Assembly: GCA_963662155.1 (NCBI GenBank)
Contig: OY759274.1
Coordinates: 39,200,990-39,264,989 of the forward strand
Direction of reading: 5' to 3'
Origin: Lamellibrachia columna
Taxonomy: Eukaryota > Annelida > Polychaeta > Sabellida > Siboglinidae
DNA: 64,000 nucleotides
The notes under the pieces were generated by a model. The model did not search any database, had not been told where the DNA came from, and was given only the letters and a program-made list of their open reading frames with translations. Of the stretch, positions 1 to 12,800 are shown one piece after another; positions within the stretch are counted from its first letter, which is position 1; each line of letters starts with the position of its first letter. A program made the position numbers and the translations under genes.

Positions 1-174
1 TATTGCTGTATTTATTTAAAATAATTCTTATTACTAGTAGTATTTTAAATGCATTTATTTGTTGTTTTGCAATTTTACACTATTTTATGTATTTTAATAA
101 GTTGTGAAGTGCCACGAACAATTTTGGATCTGGCGCTATACCAAATAAAATATATTATTATTATTTATTATTAT

Positions 175-833
175 ACGCAGTTTATAGAGCTTATTAAACT
201 AGTCAACTAGCATCAACATGTTTTATTTTATAATGTCACATCCTGTTGAATCTTGAACTGAATAAAATACATGTGTGTATACCGTTATGGAATAGATATG
301 CTACGATGATGATGTACTGGACCAATAGGCCTACGAACACGTAGTGTATCAGCTGATTAAACATAGAAAACGACAATAGGTAGAATTAATAATTGTTTCA
401 CTTCGTTTTTCTCGATCTCGATCAAAGCATAAATTTATCGATTCATCATTTCATATACCGATGACGAAATCATATTTTCGCGCACCTGTAGCACCTTGGG
501 TTAGGCATTTGGCATATTGGTTTCGCATCGCGAAAACGATTAGATTTACAATGCAATGGAAGCCTGCCATTTCACCCCAGTGTTATATTGGTACTGCATA
601 CTAAATTGCATTTATGAATCTCGATTACAAACTGCCGAAAGAAGCGAAGCCAGCGACAGCGATTGATGTCGGTGGCAGCTTAATGTTTCTTGAGAATTGT
701 CAAAGCTATTCTAAGTAGGCTTAAGCAGGCCCATTTGACATTCCCCCTGGCAGCAGAAAATCGGGGTCCACGACCGACCACCTTATATCCGAATCCGCAT
801 AATAACGGAGCGCACAATAATGAGGCTCGACTA
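175..833 (+). mobile_element. Dispersed DNA-transposon copy 1 (left end missing)
   Basis: This stretch is the same sequence, in the same orientation, as 60207-60921: both carry ACGCAGTTTATAGAGCTTAT, GGACCAATAGGCCTACGAA and TAATGTTTCTTGAGAATTG in the same order. Its right end contains GAGGCTCGACT, the reverse complement of the AGTCGAGCCTC that opens the 60-kb copy, so the pair together suggests a terminal-inverted-repeat element. The end motif CAGTCGARCCTCGTTATAA resembles pogo/mariner-type elements, and both ends abut TA. This copy lacks the left terminus. No intact transposase is visible, so it is probably non-autonomous. Confidence 0.7.
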
Positions 834-851
834 TATATATATACATATATA

Positions 852-916
<65 letters not shown>
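832..916. repeat. TA microsatellite
   Basis: Nearly pure TA dinucleotides with a short GTGT interruption near 853-859, directly abutting the right end of the transposon copy. The open frames that cross it are artefacts of the repeat. Confidence 0.95.
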
Positions 917-917
<1 letters not shown>

Positions 918-919
<2 letters not shown>

Positions 920-985
920 GTTCATGCCAGCTTATTCAAAAGAAAAATTAGTTGATTGATGAGACAATTATAATAAGACGTATTT
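918..985 (+). repeat. Inverted dispersed repeat, arm 1
   Basis: About 65 bp containing GTTCATGCCAGCTTATTCAA and GATGAGACAATTATAATAAG. The reverse complement, with a few mismatches, lies at 7017-7083. It may mark the ends of an old element or a dispersed repeat. No coding potential is seen. Confidence 0.75.
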
Positions 986-989
986 AATG

Positions 990-1056
990 CTAACTATGGT
1001 TTATATACAATATATATATATAAAACATAGTTAATGTTAACTATGTTTTATATATA
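990..1056. repeat. AT-rich snap-back repeat
   Basis: TAACTATGGTTTATATA is followed by a TA run and then TATAAAACATAGTTA, its near reverse complement, and then a third related segment (TTAACTATGTTTTATATA). It is a low-complexity hairpin of unknown role. Confidence 0.6.
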
Positions 1057-1170
1057 CAGTGGAACCTCTGTATTATGGTCACCCATGGGACTGAGTCAAA
1101 GTGACCATAATACTTTAATAGTGATGTGACCTTAATAGTGAATATTGGGCACTGAAGCATCATGGGACTT
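1057..1170 (+). mobile_element. Terminal fragment of a pogo/Tigger-like DNA transposon
   Basis: Begins CAGTGGAACCTCTGTATTAT, the kind of CAGT(G/C)GAACCTC terminus common in Tc1/mariner-pogo elements, followed by an internal inverted motif (TATTATGGTCAC / GTGACCATAATA). No partner end was found nearby, so it is probably a degenerate terminus. Confidence 0.45.
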
Positions 1171-4100
1171 TAGAAATGTCACATTGAGCAAGTATATCAT
1201 GTGTAATGTGGTGGTTATTATTCATACATCAGATCGACCGATGTTTTCTAGTTGGTTTTGTTACATGTCAATAAGTATTAATGTTGGCACGATACATTAT
1301 TTGCTGACATGACAACTCGTTAAACATTTGCTGTTCAGGATCGAACACGAGTTATCCACCAGAGGCGCCACACTTTATTTTGGGAAGCCTATATTATATA
1401 ACCACACGTGCTACGTACCAAAGGATTATTGAATTTTGTTCCACAATATCACATCATTTTATTGTACATGTACCAAATTTTATCCAGTCACGCAAGAGAT
1501 TTATTTGAATTTGTAATCATCCATACAAAGTCGATATAAAAAATCGGTAATGCAAATTACACCAACCTCGTCGAATGCCATGTTTATAGCTTGTCGCTTT
1601 CTGCTGGCTGGTTCATTGTTCTCAAATGCATCGAGATATTTCCTTTTGTTTCTCAAAATGTTCTCAACCTGTGATCAACCAATATTGTATACCATGCAGC
1701 TAACTACCGATGGCTTTTGCCATGGCTATCTCTGATTACATCGAGCTTTGTTTTTAAACTAAGCTCGTTCCTAATGTCTTTTCACTGTTGCTTCCATTTT
1801 GTTTTGGTTCGTTATGCTACTTATTTTGTAACATTTTGCCACCTCCAGGGCCTGCTATTCCTATAAGTGTTCATTGGTGTTTAAGCAAACAATAGGGCAC
1901 CTAGTAATACACGGTCCTATTGTTAGTGTCGATAACCGAGCTGTCGACGGTGCCGTGTTTTTCAATAACATTTACTCAGCCGCTAAGCTTAGGCCTAAGA
2001 ATTTGCCTTCAAAGTGTTAACTAAAAGACTGGTGTCTGGCTTCTTGCATTGTTTTCTGAAGTTAAAACTGCTTAATCAATACGATTTTTTTGCTCATTTC
2101 ACTTCAAATTCATTTTGCGGGTAACCAAGCCAACCTAGTATCCACAACGATATAGTTGTGGATACTTTTTTGTGCAACTTTGGTATGTTATTATCAGACA
2201 AACTATTGAAATAGTAAAAGCTTGTTCAAGCATTTACTCGACAACCAACTAACTTCTCGATAGAGTAAATCTCGTCACCCTGTCATGTGATAAGAAAGAT
2301 GATGGGTCATACCCACGTCCCAACGGCCTTGACCCCGCTTACTGTTTACCTATTTGATAGATCCATCAGTTTGAGTAATTTTTAGTGATTATTCGTCACG
2401 GGACGCCCAGTGATACACGAGACCCTGTCAGCCAGAAATTAGCAAGAGCAAGCGAAATTAGCAAGAGCAAGATGTGCACCGATCGTGAGAGTGTATTTAG
2501 GAGACTTGTTTTGTGGAAAGAAACAAAAGAAACTACTGGAGACAAAAGCGATGCTGCTTTCGCAAAGATTCTTCTTGACAGGTTCGTAAATTCGAAAACT
2601 ACCTAGCATAATGCTGTGTTCCAATGCACCCATATTTACCATGAATATGAGTTCTTGACATATAATTGTAAGTAGCGTTCGAAACTTCAACAAAAGTAAA
2701 AAGGATGCCACTCGGCAACTTGTAAAAATGGCTTGTAGTTGTATTGCTATATATGGCCATGGGGATCCCCTTGACTCGAGTTGAGGCTTGTATGGTTCGT
2801 GAACTCGTATCCACAGTGAATATGAACACAATGGAAGGGACATAAATTCGACTGCGTCATGCACATAGATTTAGTCCTATAAATATTGAAATTAAGCTAT
2901 CTGTGCTTAATGGGGTTGCATATTCATATTATAATCGAAGGCTTTTTATAATAAGGGACCATATCTAAAGTACGTCACACTTGGGGGTGGTAGTTTCTGG
3001 GTAATCGTCAATCACTATGGAATGTTACATGGAGGTTGGTGGTGTCTTGGTAATCGTTACATAACAATTCACAAAGAAATCAGTTTGGCTAGTGTAGCTG
3101 TTGACATATGATAGATACCATTCATTACTATGGTGCGAGGAGACAAATTGGCTGTTGCATTTATGTATCAACATATATGTAATATACCATCAAAGTGTGC
3201 TTTGCGATGTTCTGACAATGCTATGTTGTAGGCGGAATGGCGAGGGATCATTCACCACACCGTCAACAAGCACCAATAGCAAGTTGGTGGTGGGATGGTC
3301 CGCTGGAGGGTGATCACGACAAGGCCTGATTGGAGGAAGGGTCGCCAACGCACAAAGCCCTGGTGGAAGTGCTCGCCAACATTCGGTTCTTGAGGAATGT
3401 GCATCACTATGTGAAGTTCAGATGGGTATTTTAAGAGTAAAAATTGTGCACTACATATAACTACAACATAATAATTAATAAATATGTAGCACCTACAGAA
3501 AATATTAAAAAAAAGTTATGCATAACAAATATGATGTGTTTCTACAAGAAATTCCTGTTTATTGATCTTTTATAAAGAACAAGTGTGAACTTGTCTTTTA
3601 TCACTCCATCAAATGTTGGCTGTCAGTATGTTGCGGCCACTCATATCATGTACAGATAATGGTCATGCGACCAGTTTATGTGGTCGTTGTTCACGTTTGG
3701 CAGGTGCAGCACATTGCAGGTACATTGTTAGAAATGACTCATGCCTAGAATTGTGGTCGCCCAAGATGGATGGTTGCCCAAGGGTAGGCCAAAATAATTT
3801 TACACTCGACTATTAATACACGAACTATACTTTCAGGCACTCTGGTGGTGAACTTGAGTTTTTCACTACCACAAGCTGATATGCGGCAAAGCTATTTATA
3901 TTCAGGTAAAAGAATAGTGTGGTGCACATCATTAGTCAGTCATCAAACCTTTGTAATATTGTAATGGCTGTCCTCATGAAATTGTATATTTGTATTAATA
4001 AAAAACCAATAGATGTAAAGTAAAAACAATGTCCAGTCATATGAAATAAATAACATTTTACTGACATTTATGATTCTATTGACTATATAACAAAGATATG

Positions 4101-4740
4101 CACAAGATAATTATGGGTACAATAACTGCCCATGATGTGTATAACATAACCAAATTTGATATCATATGCACTGAAAATGTTATGTAAATTATTTGTAAAA
4201 AAAAATTTACCAATGAGAAAACCATTATAAATGTAAAAAGATATTTACTTGAAAAAAATATGAAATCATATCATGAAAATACAAACAATTAAATATGTTA
4301 CGATTCTTTGTTAAAAACAACAACACGGTGTCATATCAAGTGCCAGTTGTGGTTTGTGTCATGCCTTGTCTGTCTGTGTACAGTGCACAATAACTAGACA
4401 ATTACGATATGCACATAGGAATTACAACCACTGCACTGAAGTGTTGTGTATGACAGAGTCAGTACAATTTGTATTATCATACAAAATGAAAATGTAATGT
4501 AAATGACTTATAAAAGTAAAAATATAAACCTGTCGGAGAAAAGTGATAATGTAGAAAAATAAATTACATAATACATAAACAATGTTTATGTATTATATTA
4601 TAATAGTGCCAATGACATTGTTAGAAATAACGAATGTAGAAACGTTTTTTTAATTGGATAGAAAGGTGTCATATATTATTGACTTTTGAAGAATGTGTTG
4701 TCACATTTATCTATAAATATATCATTCAAGCTGTGACAAC
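1171..4740. other. Stretch without a callable gene
   Basis: AT-rich sequence with short, unconvincing open frames on both strands. The only structured items I see are a small perfect hairpin at 2138-2165 and a weak exon-like stretch at 3232-3311 after TTGTAG (a Thr/Ser-containing reading, TTPSTSTNSK). I could not place the latter in a gene. Confidence 0.5.
2138..2165. repeat. Perfect 11-bp hairpin
   Basis: GTATCCACAAC, a 6-base spacer GATATA, then GTTGTGGATAC. The arms are exact reverse complements. There is no T-run or gene context that assigns a role. Confidence 0.8.
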
Positions 4741-4837
4741 AGTTACTTTGTCTGCTTTCTAGGTACAGGCGGATGTACAGCAAGAAGTCGGGAAACTGGT
4801 ACGCAGTACCAGTTAAGAAAGCAAAGACATAATTACA

Positions 4838-5179
4838 TCATCGACATACAAACTGTACACCCCACTGGCAGACCACACAGCTGGGGACGACACACCTTAT
4901 GTTCACCCCTAGTCTGACATGCCACCACAGCACAAATTGTCTGTAAGCGGCATGTTGCATGGCTGCTCGGTCATGTCTGGGGTCCTGGGCAAATATGTTT
5001 GCCCAGTATGCCATATTAACTTGAAGAACGATTGGTTCCAGGCAAACAATATCAATCTCCTGAAAGGGAAAACATGTTTTCTGCAAAAAATCAAGCATCA
5101 TAGCAGAATTAGAGTCATTATGTGGAGTCATTACGGAGTGTTCATTATCATAATCAGTACATACAAAATAATTTTTCAT
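4838..5179 (-). pseudogene. P2X7 intracellular C-terminal-type domain fragment
   Basis: The minus-strand frame (113 codons) contains DIVCLEPIVLQVNMAYW in its first half and AAYRQFVLWWHVRLG followed by VVPSCVV in its second. This matches the order and spacing of the Cys-rich C-terminal domain of P2X7 receptors, which also occurs in many stand-alone invertebrate proteins (typically CLxxxVL...AYRQFxxWxxGxLGxxxRxxxPSCVV). Here the usual Gly of WxxGRLG is Val and the Arg before the VPSC segment is Cys. There is no start region with the upstream Cys cluster, and an in-frame stop lies just 5' of the first Met. I read it as a decayed or single-exon fragment rather than a working gene. No P2X channel core is present. 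Confidence 0.65.
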
Positions 5180-6269
5180 TAGTTACCTGGCATAGCACAG
5201 GGAAAACGGCAGCAAACAATTTTCTAGATAGCTGCATTTATACCTGTGGATATCTAGTGAGCAGTCATTATTCATCAGGGGTTGGTCTAGAGGAATCATG
5301 GGGCGCATACTGAATCAAGCCCACCCCAAAATCATTTGTAGAATGTGACCCACATTTCAAGGGCACTGAAATCTGACCCCAATTTTGTAAAAAAAAAATG
5401 TAGTTGGCATAATTCTGGATACTTAAAATTGACCCACCCAAAATTAACACATACATTGACCTACCTGCAAATGCTGTGCACTGAAAACTGAGCCCAACCT
5501 GATTCCTCCTTCAATTATGAACACCTTATTTCATTATAATGACTCCAACCCTGATCATAGTCAGTATTATAAATTTATTTGATTTCTGCAAATCAATAAA
5601 GAACATAACATGTTTTCTTGACAATATTCACAGTATGTGCAATGTGTAACTAATACGAATATTCTTGTTTGACATTTCGAGGTGTTGTCTTAACCTCAAG
5701 GTTGAATGACCATAGTAAATGTTGTAATGCCAAAATTGTTTGTCATTGTGATGCTAACAGTATGTTTTCCTCGTGAACTATTTGCAGGTTCACAGTGTCT
5801 GTCTTCGGCTTCTTCAAGGGTCATGGTCCTTTTAAGCAGACAATTTTTTTACACAGTTGCGGTATGCTGATTTTAACTAGTGTTTATTTTGTCGATGTTA
5901 ATGTATTGTCAAATACTCACGGGTTGCTGCGATATAATATGTACTTTAGATGTAGATTGATTAAATGTCTTGTACCGTGAGAGTGTGTGGAAATTTGTTT
6001 TTATTTGTATTCTCAATAAATACACCTAAAGAGGCAACAATGCAAAAGATGGTTCAGTTAATGATGAATTCAGTCTTTTTTATGGATATTCCAATGTCAT
6101 GTTTGTGTATGAAAACAAATTTATATTTCAGTGTGAACATTAAACATTTGTTGATAACTTATATGTGGTTAATTGTTGTGTGAAATTACCTGGGTCGATC
6201 TAACGTGGATCTCCCGCAGGCTGCATATCCTCTCTGTGTCTGCTTCACTCAGTCTCAGGTGAACACCTG

Positions 6270-6418
6270 GTGCCCTTCCTCTGCCACCTCTACCCCTCTG
6301 CCTCCTCTACCCCTGCTACCCCCTCTACCTCCTCTACCCCCTCTACCTCCTCAAACTCCTCTACCCCCTCTACCTCCTCTACCTCCTCAACCTCCTCTAC
6401 CCCCTCTACCTCCTCTAG
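6270..6418 (+). repeat. CCTCTA/CCCCTCTACCT polypyrimidine minisatellite
   Basis: About 150 bp of almost pure pyrimidine plus A in 9-12-bp units, ending in CTCTAG. One frame gives Pro/Leu and another Ser/Thr/Pro, so the apparent proteins come from the repeat. Because it ends in TAG at 6416-6418, it may act as an unusually long polypyrimidine tract before an exon at 6419. Confidence 0.7.
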
Positions 6419-6480
6419 GTCGCGGTGGGGTGGTCACATGTTTGTGGGTGACCTTGTGGCGAAATGGCCCCACCTGTTTG
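6419..6480 (+). CDS. Candidate first exon of the diverged SEA domain (tentative)
   Basis: After the CTCTAG acceptor-like site, a phase-1 reading gives G-RGGVVTCLWVTLWRNGP. This lines up with the opening of the clear SEA domain at 27881 (G-KRHVVLVVRLAIDWKDS): same entry phase, a VV pair at the same position, and a Trp about eight residues later. A stop (TAA) follows at 6482-6484, and no good phase-0 donor is visible to join it to 7142. It may be a broken exon, need an unseen exon, or be a chance match. Confidence 0.25.
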
Positions 6481-7016
6481 TAATTAAATTTGTGTATTGG
6501 TGGTGGAATGTCTGTATTCTTTGCATTACATGTTCATGACGACTTCTTGATGTATATATGTTATCGTCATGCCTGTAGGAATGTGGGCTCTGAGAAACTT
6601 GCCGGACGGGGCTGTACATGTGTTCAGTTCCTGTCTGGTTTGCTTTGAGGAGCTCACATTCCTGTTAATGTGCTTCCCAAAGTGGCTGCGTGATAAGCAG
6701 TCCACTTTGCAATAAAACGTCATTTATTTGGCCCTTTTCAATCTCTACTACATCAGACTTGTGTTGGTTATTGCATAAATAGGCATAGTTGTCATATAGA
6801 ATCTTAATAAGTTTGCATAATTCAAACAGGCAGCAAATCAGCACCATTCTGCAGTAATAATAAAACATTATGAGCCATGTCTACCAAAATGATCTTTTAA
6901 TCATTATGATCACTAAGACACCCTCATACCATGAGCTTCCCGGCTGTGACTGACTGTAAGTGCAGGGTTAATCTGCAGGCAATCTCAACGTTTTGCACTG
7001 GCTTACTGACCATATT

Positions 7017-7083
7017 AGTACGTCTTATTATAATTGTCTCATCAATCAATTCATTTTTCGTTTGAATAAGCTGGCATGAACTC
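7017..7083 (-). repeat. Inverted dispersed repeat, arm 2
   Basis: Reverse complement of 918-985, including CTTATTATAATTGTCTCATC and TTGAATAAGCTGGCATGAAC. The arms are 6 kb apart with a few mismatches. Confidence 0.75.
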
Positions 7084-7141
7084 ACTCCCATAACAATTGA
7101 GCCAGTGTGCCAGTAATGAACGGTTGTTATTTTGTTTACAG

Positions 7142-7224
7142 ATTAGTGCACATGGGAACCTGTTATCGGATGACTACTTTGACAGTTCGCGTACTGGTAG
7201 TGGGATTCCAGATTTCCGACTCCT
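7142..7224 (+). CDS. Exon: middle part of the diverged SEA-like domain
   Basis: It is flanked by TTTGTTTACAG and GTAAGT. The phase 0-to-2 reading gives 27 codons, including SAHGNLLSDDYFDSS and ending GIPDFRLL. Entry and exit phases equal those of the middle SEA exon at 28977-29035, and it joins in frame to 8752-8978. Sequence similarity to the second SEA exon is weak, so the assignment rests on phase, order and the following exon. It is the most upstream exon of the main gene that I can place with some confidence. Confidence 0.55.
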
Positions 7225-9782
7225 GTAAGTATATATGTAAAAATTATGTGAAATGCATTTGTGTAAGAGTGTTGAACATTATTGGCAGAAAACATGACGG
7301 TACTGGAAGTATTAGGAGAAGATATAATGGAGTTCACTATAATGGAGTTCACTATGCAATAAACTTTTTTTGGACTGTTCTTCAAGCAATATTTCTTCTG
7401 GCACGTGAAAAACGGTATACAGGTTTGTTTCAGTTAAATTATATATATATATATATATATTATTGCTATGAAGCAATACTAACTTTTTAGTGGATGTATT
7501 TATTAAATGTTCTTAATGAACATCTAAAAAAAAATTTTCATTCTTGTGAAGGTGGGGTGATATTATTGTCACCTTTATTGATCCACATGAACAAATGTGA
7601 AATGGAACTTTGTCCTAGTTGCTGCATCAACCAAGGAAATTCATTCATAAAATTATCTTGGTTGTATCTGTTCAGTTGTGTTCAGTTGTAGCTGACTTCA
7701 ATGTTTCAAACCACAAATGCAAGAATGTTGTCATTAATAAATACAATAGTAATTATCAATGATACTTTGAACGTATGCATATAAAACTCCCACTTCAGTA
7801 CATATCAGCAAACCATAGTTTCTGAGGGAAAAACTAAAATTTGTTAAAATATTGTCGGGGTTGTTTGATTTAAATCATTTGATTTAAATCATTGATTTAA
7901 ATCTCTCCAAAAAAACAAATCATTGATTTATGATTTTTTTTATTTCCGATTTTTTTATCACTGATTTATATGCATTTAACATAAATAATTGTTTACAAGC
8001 ATCAAGGTCAACAAAGTTTTGTATGTTTTTTTAATACAAAAGCACAATGTGCGCACACTTGTGTAGTTGTATTGTCACCAGATAGCCTGATAGTCAAACA
8101 TTTTATGACATTGTGCATGTCTGAGATGTCAAGAGGAAGTATCTTTTCAAATCAGAAGCCCTGAGTTAAAGTCCACTTAGAACTTGTGCTAGTTGTTAAC
8201 AATTCAGTATGTTGACTCAAGTGAGACAGTCTTGGTGACAGTTGTTTAATACTGTACCAGTTTGCAGTCTGGTTGGAGACCCATAGAGTACACAGAGCCC
8301 TGGACAGGTGCTAATCCACCCTCTCAGCAAACAATAATTATCACTGCTACAGCCACAGACACACAGCATGCTTTCCTTTCCAAGACAGATTATGCAGCTA
8401 CAGGGGGTGAGGCCTTGTGGACATTGCCTAATGTCTTTATATAAGCAAAAATCATGTACCGTCTGTTAAGACAAGTACCCAAATCGATTTGAATAGAACA
8501 CGTTTGAAAGAGTTTATAAATATAAACATCTATATAAATGTCTATATTCCAGATTAAAAAAAAAAAAAATCCGATTTAAAAAAAAATCAGATTTTTTTTT
8601 AAATCATGATTTTTTTCAACCCTGAATGTTGTGTTAGTGGGTGGTGATTTAAAATGTATTGGGAAACATGTTCTATTCACTGATTGTGTTGAAATGTCAC
8701 CTTTCCCTACTTCCAATGACTGATGTTATTGTTCCACTAGTCATTGTACAGGCTATGCAGTTATACATGTGGCACCATCTGGTGTGTGAGCAGGGAGGAC
8801 AACGGCCATGTCGCATTGCGTTCAGAAATCAGCCACACAGACGCACACAGTCGCCCAGAGGTGGTTCAGAGCAGGATCGCTTGGCTGCTGGCACAGAAAT
8901 TTGCAGTGGCCAAGACACCACTTAATTTAATCGGCAAACTGAAAGCCATTGTCCCTATTGCTGGTGGCCAAACTACAGGTATGCACAATATACTTATCTT
9001 GCTTGTACGTAGTATATGCATTAGAGTGGTAAATTTTTTATGGGAGCAATTATTTTTTCAAAGAACCATGCATATGGGCTAAAAAATGTGAGGTTTGATG
9101 AGACAACATGGGTTAAAATGTCAAAGCCATCCGTTGATAGGAAGTGATCGCTCACACAATACAAAGTATACCATTGTCCTTCCTTTATCCCTTGACCGGG
9201 ACGGTCGTAGGGGTGCCATTCATACACAGTCCTCGCAGCATTGTCTGTCCTCTGCTGTGCGTAGTGGGGTCGGTAGGTCTTGATGTGTCCCTTCCTGTAT
9301 ATTACCCAGCCAGTTTTTCCTCTGGCGGTCCCGTCTTCTCTTGCTCTCCTGCAGGATGGTTTTAGAAATGGTGTTGTGTCGAGTGATGTGGCCACACCAG
9401 GAGAGCTTTAGTTGTTTCACTGTTGCCAACAAGGGCTCTTGCTTTAATTCCAGCAAGAGAATCCACCAGCAATGATTATACATACCATATACATAATTTA
9501 ACCCCTGAAATATCTCGACAACTACTTAACCAGTTTTCAAAAATGTGTCACTGATGCATTCATCACACAAGGTTTATTCCCTGAAAAATGTTGTTCAATC
9601 GACCTGTTAGGGTTTGGGTCAGATATTGGGTTATGGCTAGGGAATCCAAACTGGTTGAGCTAAATTCAGTGAATAAACCATGTCTCATAGGTAGGTCACA
9701 ATGAAATTTCATGACAATCGCTTCTGTAGTTTTCGAGATATTGGATTTTATATGAATATTGGAATTTGGAGGTAAAATTTTT

Positions 9783-9827
<45 letters not shown>

Positions 9828-12800
9828 GGTAAACTTTGTATTGTGTGAGAGGTCACTTCCTCTCAACGGATTGCTGTGAAATTTTAACACAGTCGTTTTC
9901 TCATCAAACCTCACATTTTTGCCCATAGTTGTTTGAAGAAAAAATTTGACCACTCTACTGACAGATGGCATCAACAGAGCTGTGAAGTATCATGTTAAAC
10001 TATGATTACCCCAACCAGAAGTTAGTGAAGATTTAACAAGATTTGCCATCCAAGCCAAAGGCCCAGATGGCAAGTGGACAAGGAAGCCATTGGCTTATCG
10101 AGAGTCCAACAATGTTCATCTACTTATAACCCGCCCTCATGAGATATGTGTCTACCTTATTTTTAAACATATTCACGCTGCTAGCAGTTACACAATCTGT
10201 AGACAATTTGTTCCATTCATTTATTGTCCTCTGTGAGAACGAGTGCTTCCTGATGTCCAATCTACATTGATCCTTTACTAATTTTACCTCATGTCCTCTA
10301 GTTCTGCTATCCTTCTTGAGTGAGAAAAACATATTTCTATCAATATTTTCATACCCATTCAATATCTTAAAAACTTCAATCTGATCTCCTCTTAACCTCC
10401 TTGTCTCTAGAGTTGTTAAACCACATTCTTTCAGGCGTTCTTCATAACTAAGGTCTCTCAGTTCTGGAATCATTTTAGTTGCTCTCCTTTGTATGCGTTC
10501 AAGCGTATCTATATCCTTCTTACGATATGGTCTCCATGCTTGTATACAGTATTCTAAATGAGGTCTAACTATTGCTTTATAAAGAGGTATAATTAACTTT
10601 TTTCCCTTGTATGTTATGTTTCTTCTAATCAATCCAAGAATTTTAGTGAAGTAGACATTCCTTCCCAGAAATCATTCTGTTAATGTCTGAGCAGAATATT
10701 CTTCTTTTATTTTAGACAGAAAGAACAAGCAATATGCATTATGCTCATAGTAACAAAGAAAATTAAATAAAAATGTAAAAAAGCTTACAAAAGTGTATAA
10801 ATTGCACGTATCTACTTCATGCGCAGTACAGAGGTGTATTCAATACTCTGAACAGTTTTATTCAAAGACAGATATCCAGCACATTAGACAGTACATTCTT
10901 TTTTTAATCTAGTATTGCAACAGTCAGTGCAGAACTAACAAACACAATTATAAAAACTAGCACTACACCTCGTAAATAACTGAATCATGGGCCAACATAG
11001 ATATAACAGATGCTGAATTAGGACTGACAGGATATGTAATGTTTAGGAAAGATCGAATAGGAAGAAGGGGCGGGGGAGTTATTTTATATGTTAAAGAATC
11101 TATTCAGGCTTATGAAATAAAACTAGAAAGGGAAGCAGATTGCGATGAAGCTGTTTGGTGCAAAATTGTTTCAGGTAATTCAAAATTAACTATTGGATTA
11201 GTTTACCGAAGTCCAAACATAAACGAAGAGGACAACACAAAAATAAAAAACGCTATAAAGGAAGTTAGTAAAGGGGAATGTATCATAATGGGAGATTTTA
11301 ACCATGGACACATACAATGGAATTCTCTAGAGAGCACAGGGATTGAGGACCAACAATTTCTATTTTTAATCCAGGATAGCTTTCTTACTCAGCACGTACT
11401 AGAACCAACCAGGGGAGAAAATGTATTAGATATAGTTTTGTCATCACAAAAAGAATTAGTGGACAATGTAAAAATATTTGAACCATTGGGTAATAGTGAC
11501 CATAATCAAATACATTTTGACATCAATGTAAAATCAGAAAGTAAAAATAAGAAAACGTACAAGAGAAACTTCCACAAAGGTAACTACAAAGATATGAGAA
11601 AATGCTTAGCAAAGCTAGATTGGAATAACATGCTGATGAATAAGACCGCAATTGAATGTTGGAATATTCTAAAATATGAAATTGAGACTATCATCGATAA
11701 ATTTGTTCCCTTCCAAAAACAAGGAAAACAGTGTAGAAAGAAACACTTGTCAAAAGAGGCTATTAGTGCTATTAATGCTAAAACAATCTATGTGGAGGGT
11801 TTATAGGCATACCAGAAAGGAAGAAGACTGCAAAATACAAAGAGGCACTTAATGCAGCTACAACTGAAATCAGACAATCTAAAAGAAGCTATGAGCAAAA
11901 ACTAGCATGTAACATAAAAAATGACAGCAACAGTTTTTATGCATATGTCAGGAGTAAACAAAACGTACAAGACAAGGTTGGACCTCTAGAAGACAGTGCT
12001 GGAAATATAATATCACGGGTTTTTAATGGCGGAAGACCTAAATGGTTACTTCAGTTCAGTGTTTACCAAAGAAGATATTAGTTCATTACCAGTTGCTGAT
12101 GCTAAATTTCAGGGGGCTAAATCTGACTATTTAGGTCCGTTAGTTGTAACTCCAGAATTGGTAGCTAAGAAAATAAAGGCAATGAAGGGTAACAAATCAC
12201 CGGGAGTGGATGGGATTCCTCCAAAATTACTAATGGAAACAGTAGAACAAATCAGTATACCACTTGCAAGAGTATTCAACTTATCATTAAAAGAGGGAGT
12301 TGTTCCGTTTGAATGGAAAGAAGCAAACATCATACCATTATTTAAAAAGGGTTCGAGAAATAAGTCAGAGAATTACAGACCAGTGAGTTTAACGTCAGTG
12401 ATTTGTAAATTATTAGAAAGGTTAATTAAAGACCATATGGTGGACTTCCTCGTTAAGCATAAATTATTAAATTCATCTCAACATGGATTCCTTAAAGCGA
12501 GGTCATGCTTAACAAATATTTTATGTTTTTTGGAAGAAATCACTAAGTGGATAGACGTGGGATCGCCAGTAGATATTATCTACTTAGATTTTCAGAAAGC
12601 TTTTGACAAAGTGCCACATCAAAGATTACTACTTAAATTAAAAGCCCATGGTATCGGGGATAGCATAACTGACTGGATAGAACAATGGCTGACTGACAGA
12701 AGACAACGAGTTGTAGTAGATGGAGAAGTTTCAAATTGGAAATCGGTTTTGAGTGGGGTACCTCAAGGATCAGTATTAGGACCTATATTATTCTTAATTT

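Noticed and set aside
3232..3430. Exon or transposon ORF after TTGTAG
   Set aside because: The readings are short and need frame changes; not enough to call.
6205..6483. Proline-rich PLPPLPP protein or mucin-like Ser/Thr exon
   Set aside because: The repeat reads as Pro/Leu, Ser/Thr/Pro or Tyr/Leu depending on frame. It is better explained as a polypyrimidine minisatellite, perhaps before an exon.
6561..6717. Exon with a poly(A) signal (GMWALRNLPDGAVHVFSS...)
   Set aside because: An acceptor-like GTAG and AATAAA are present, but I could not link it to any upstream exon and the peptide has no recognised domain.
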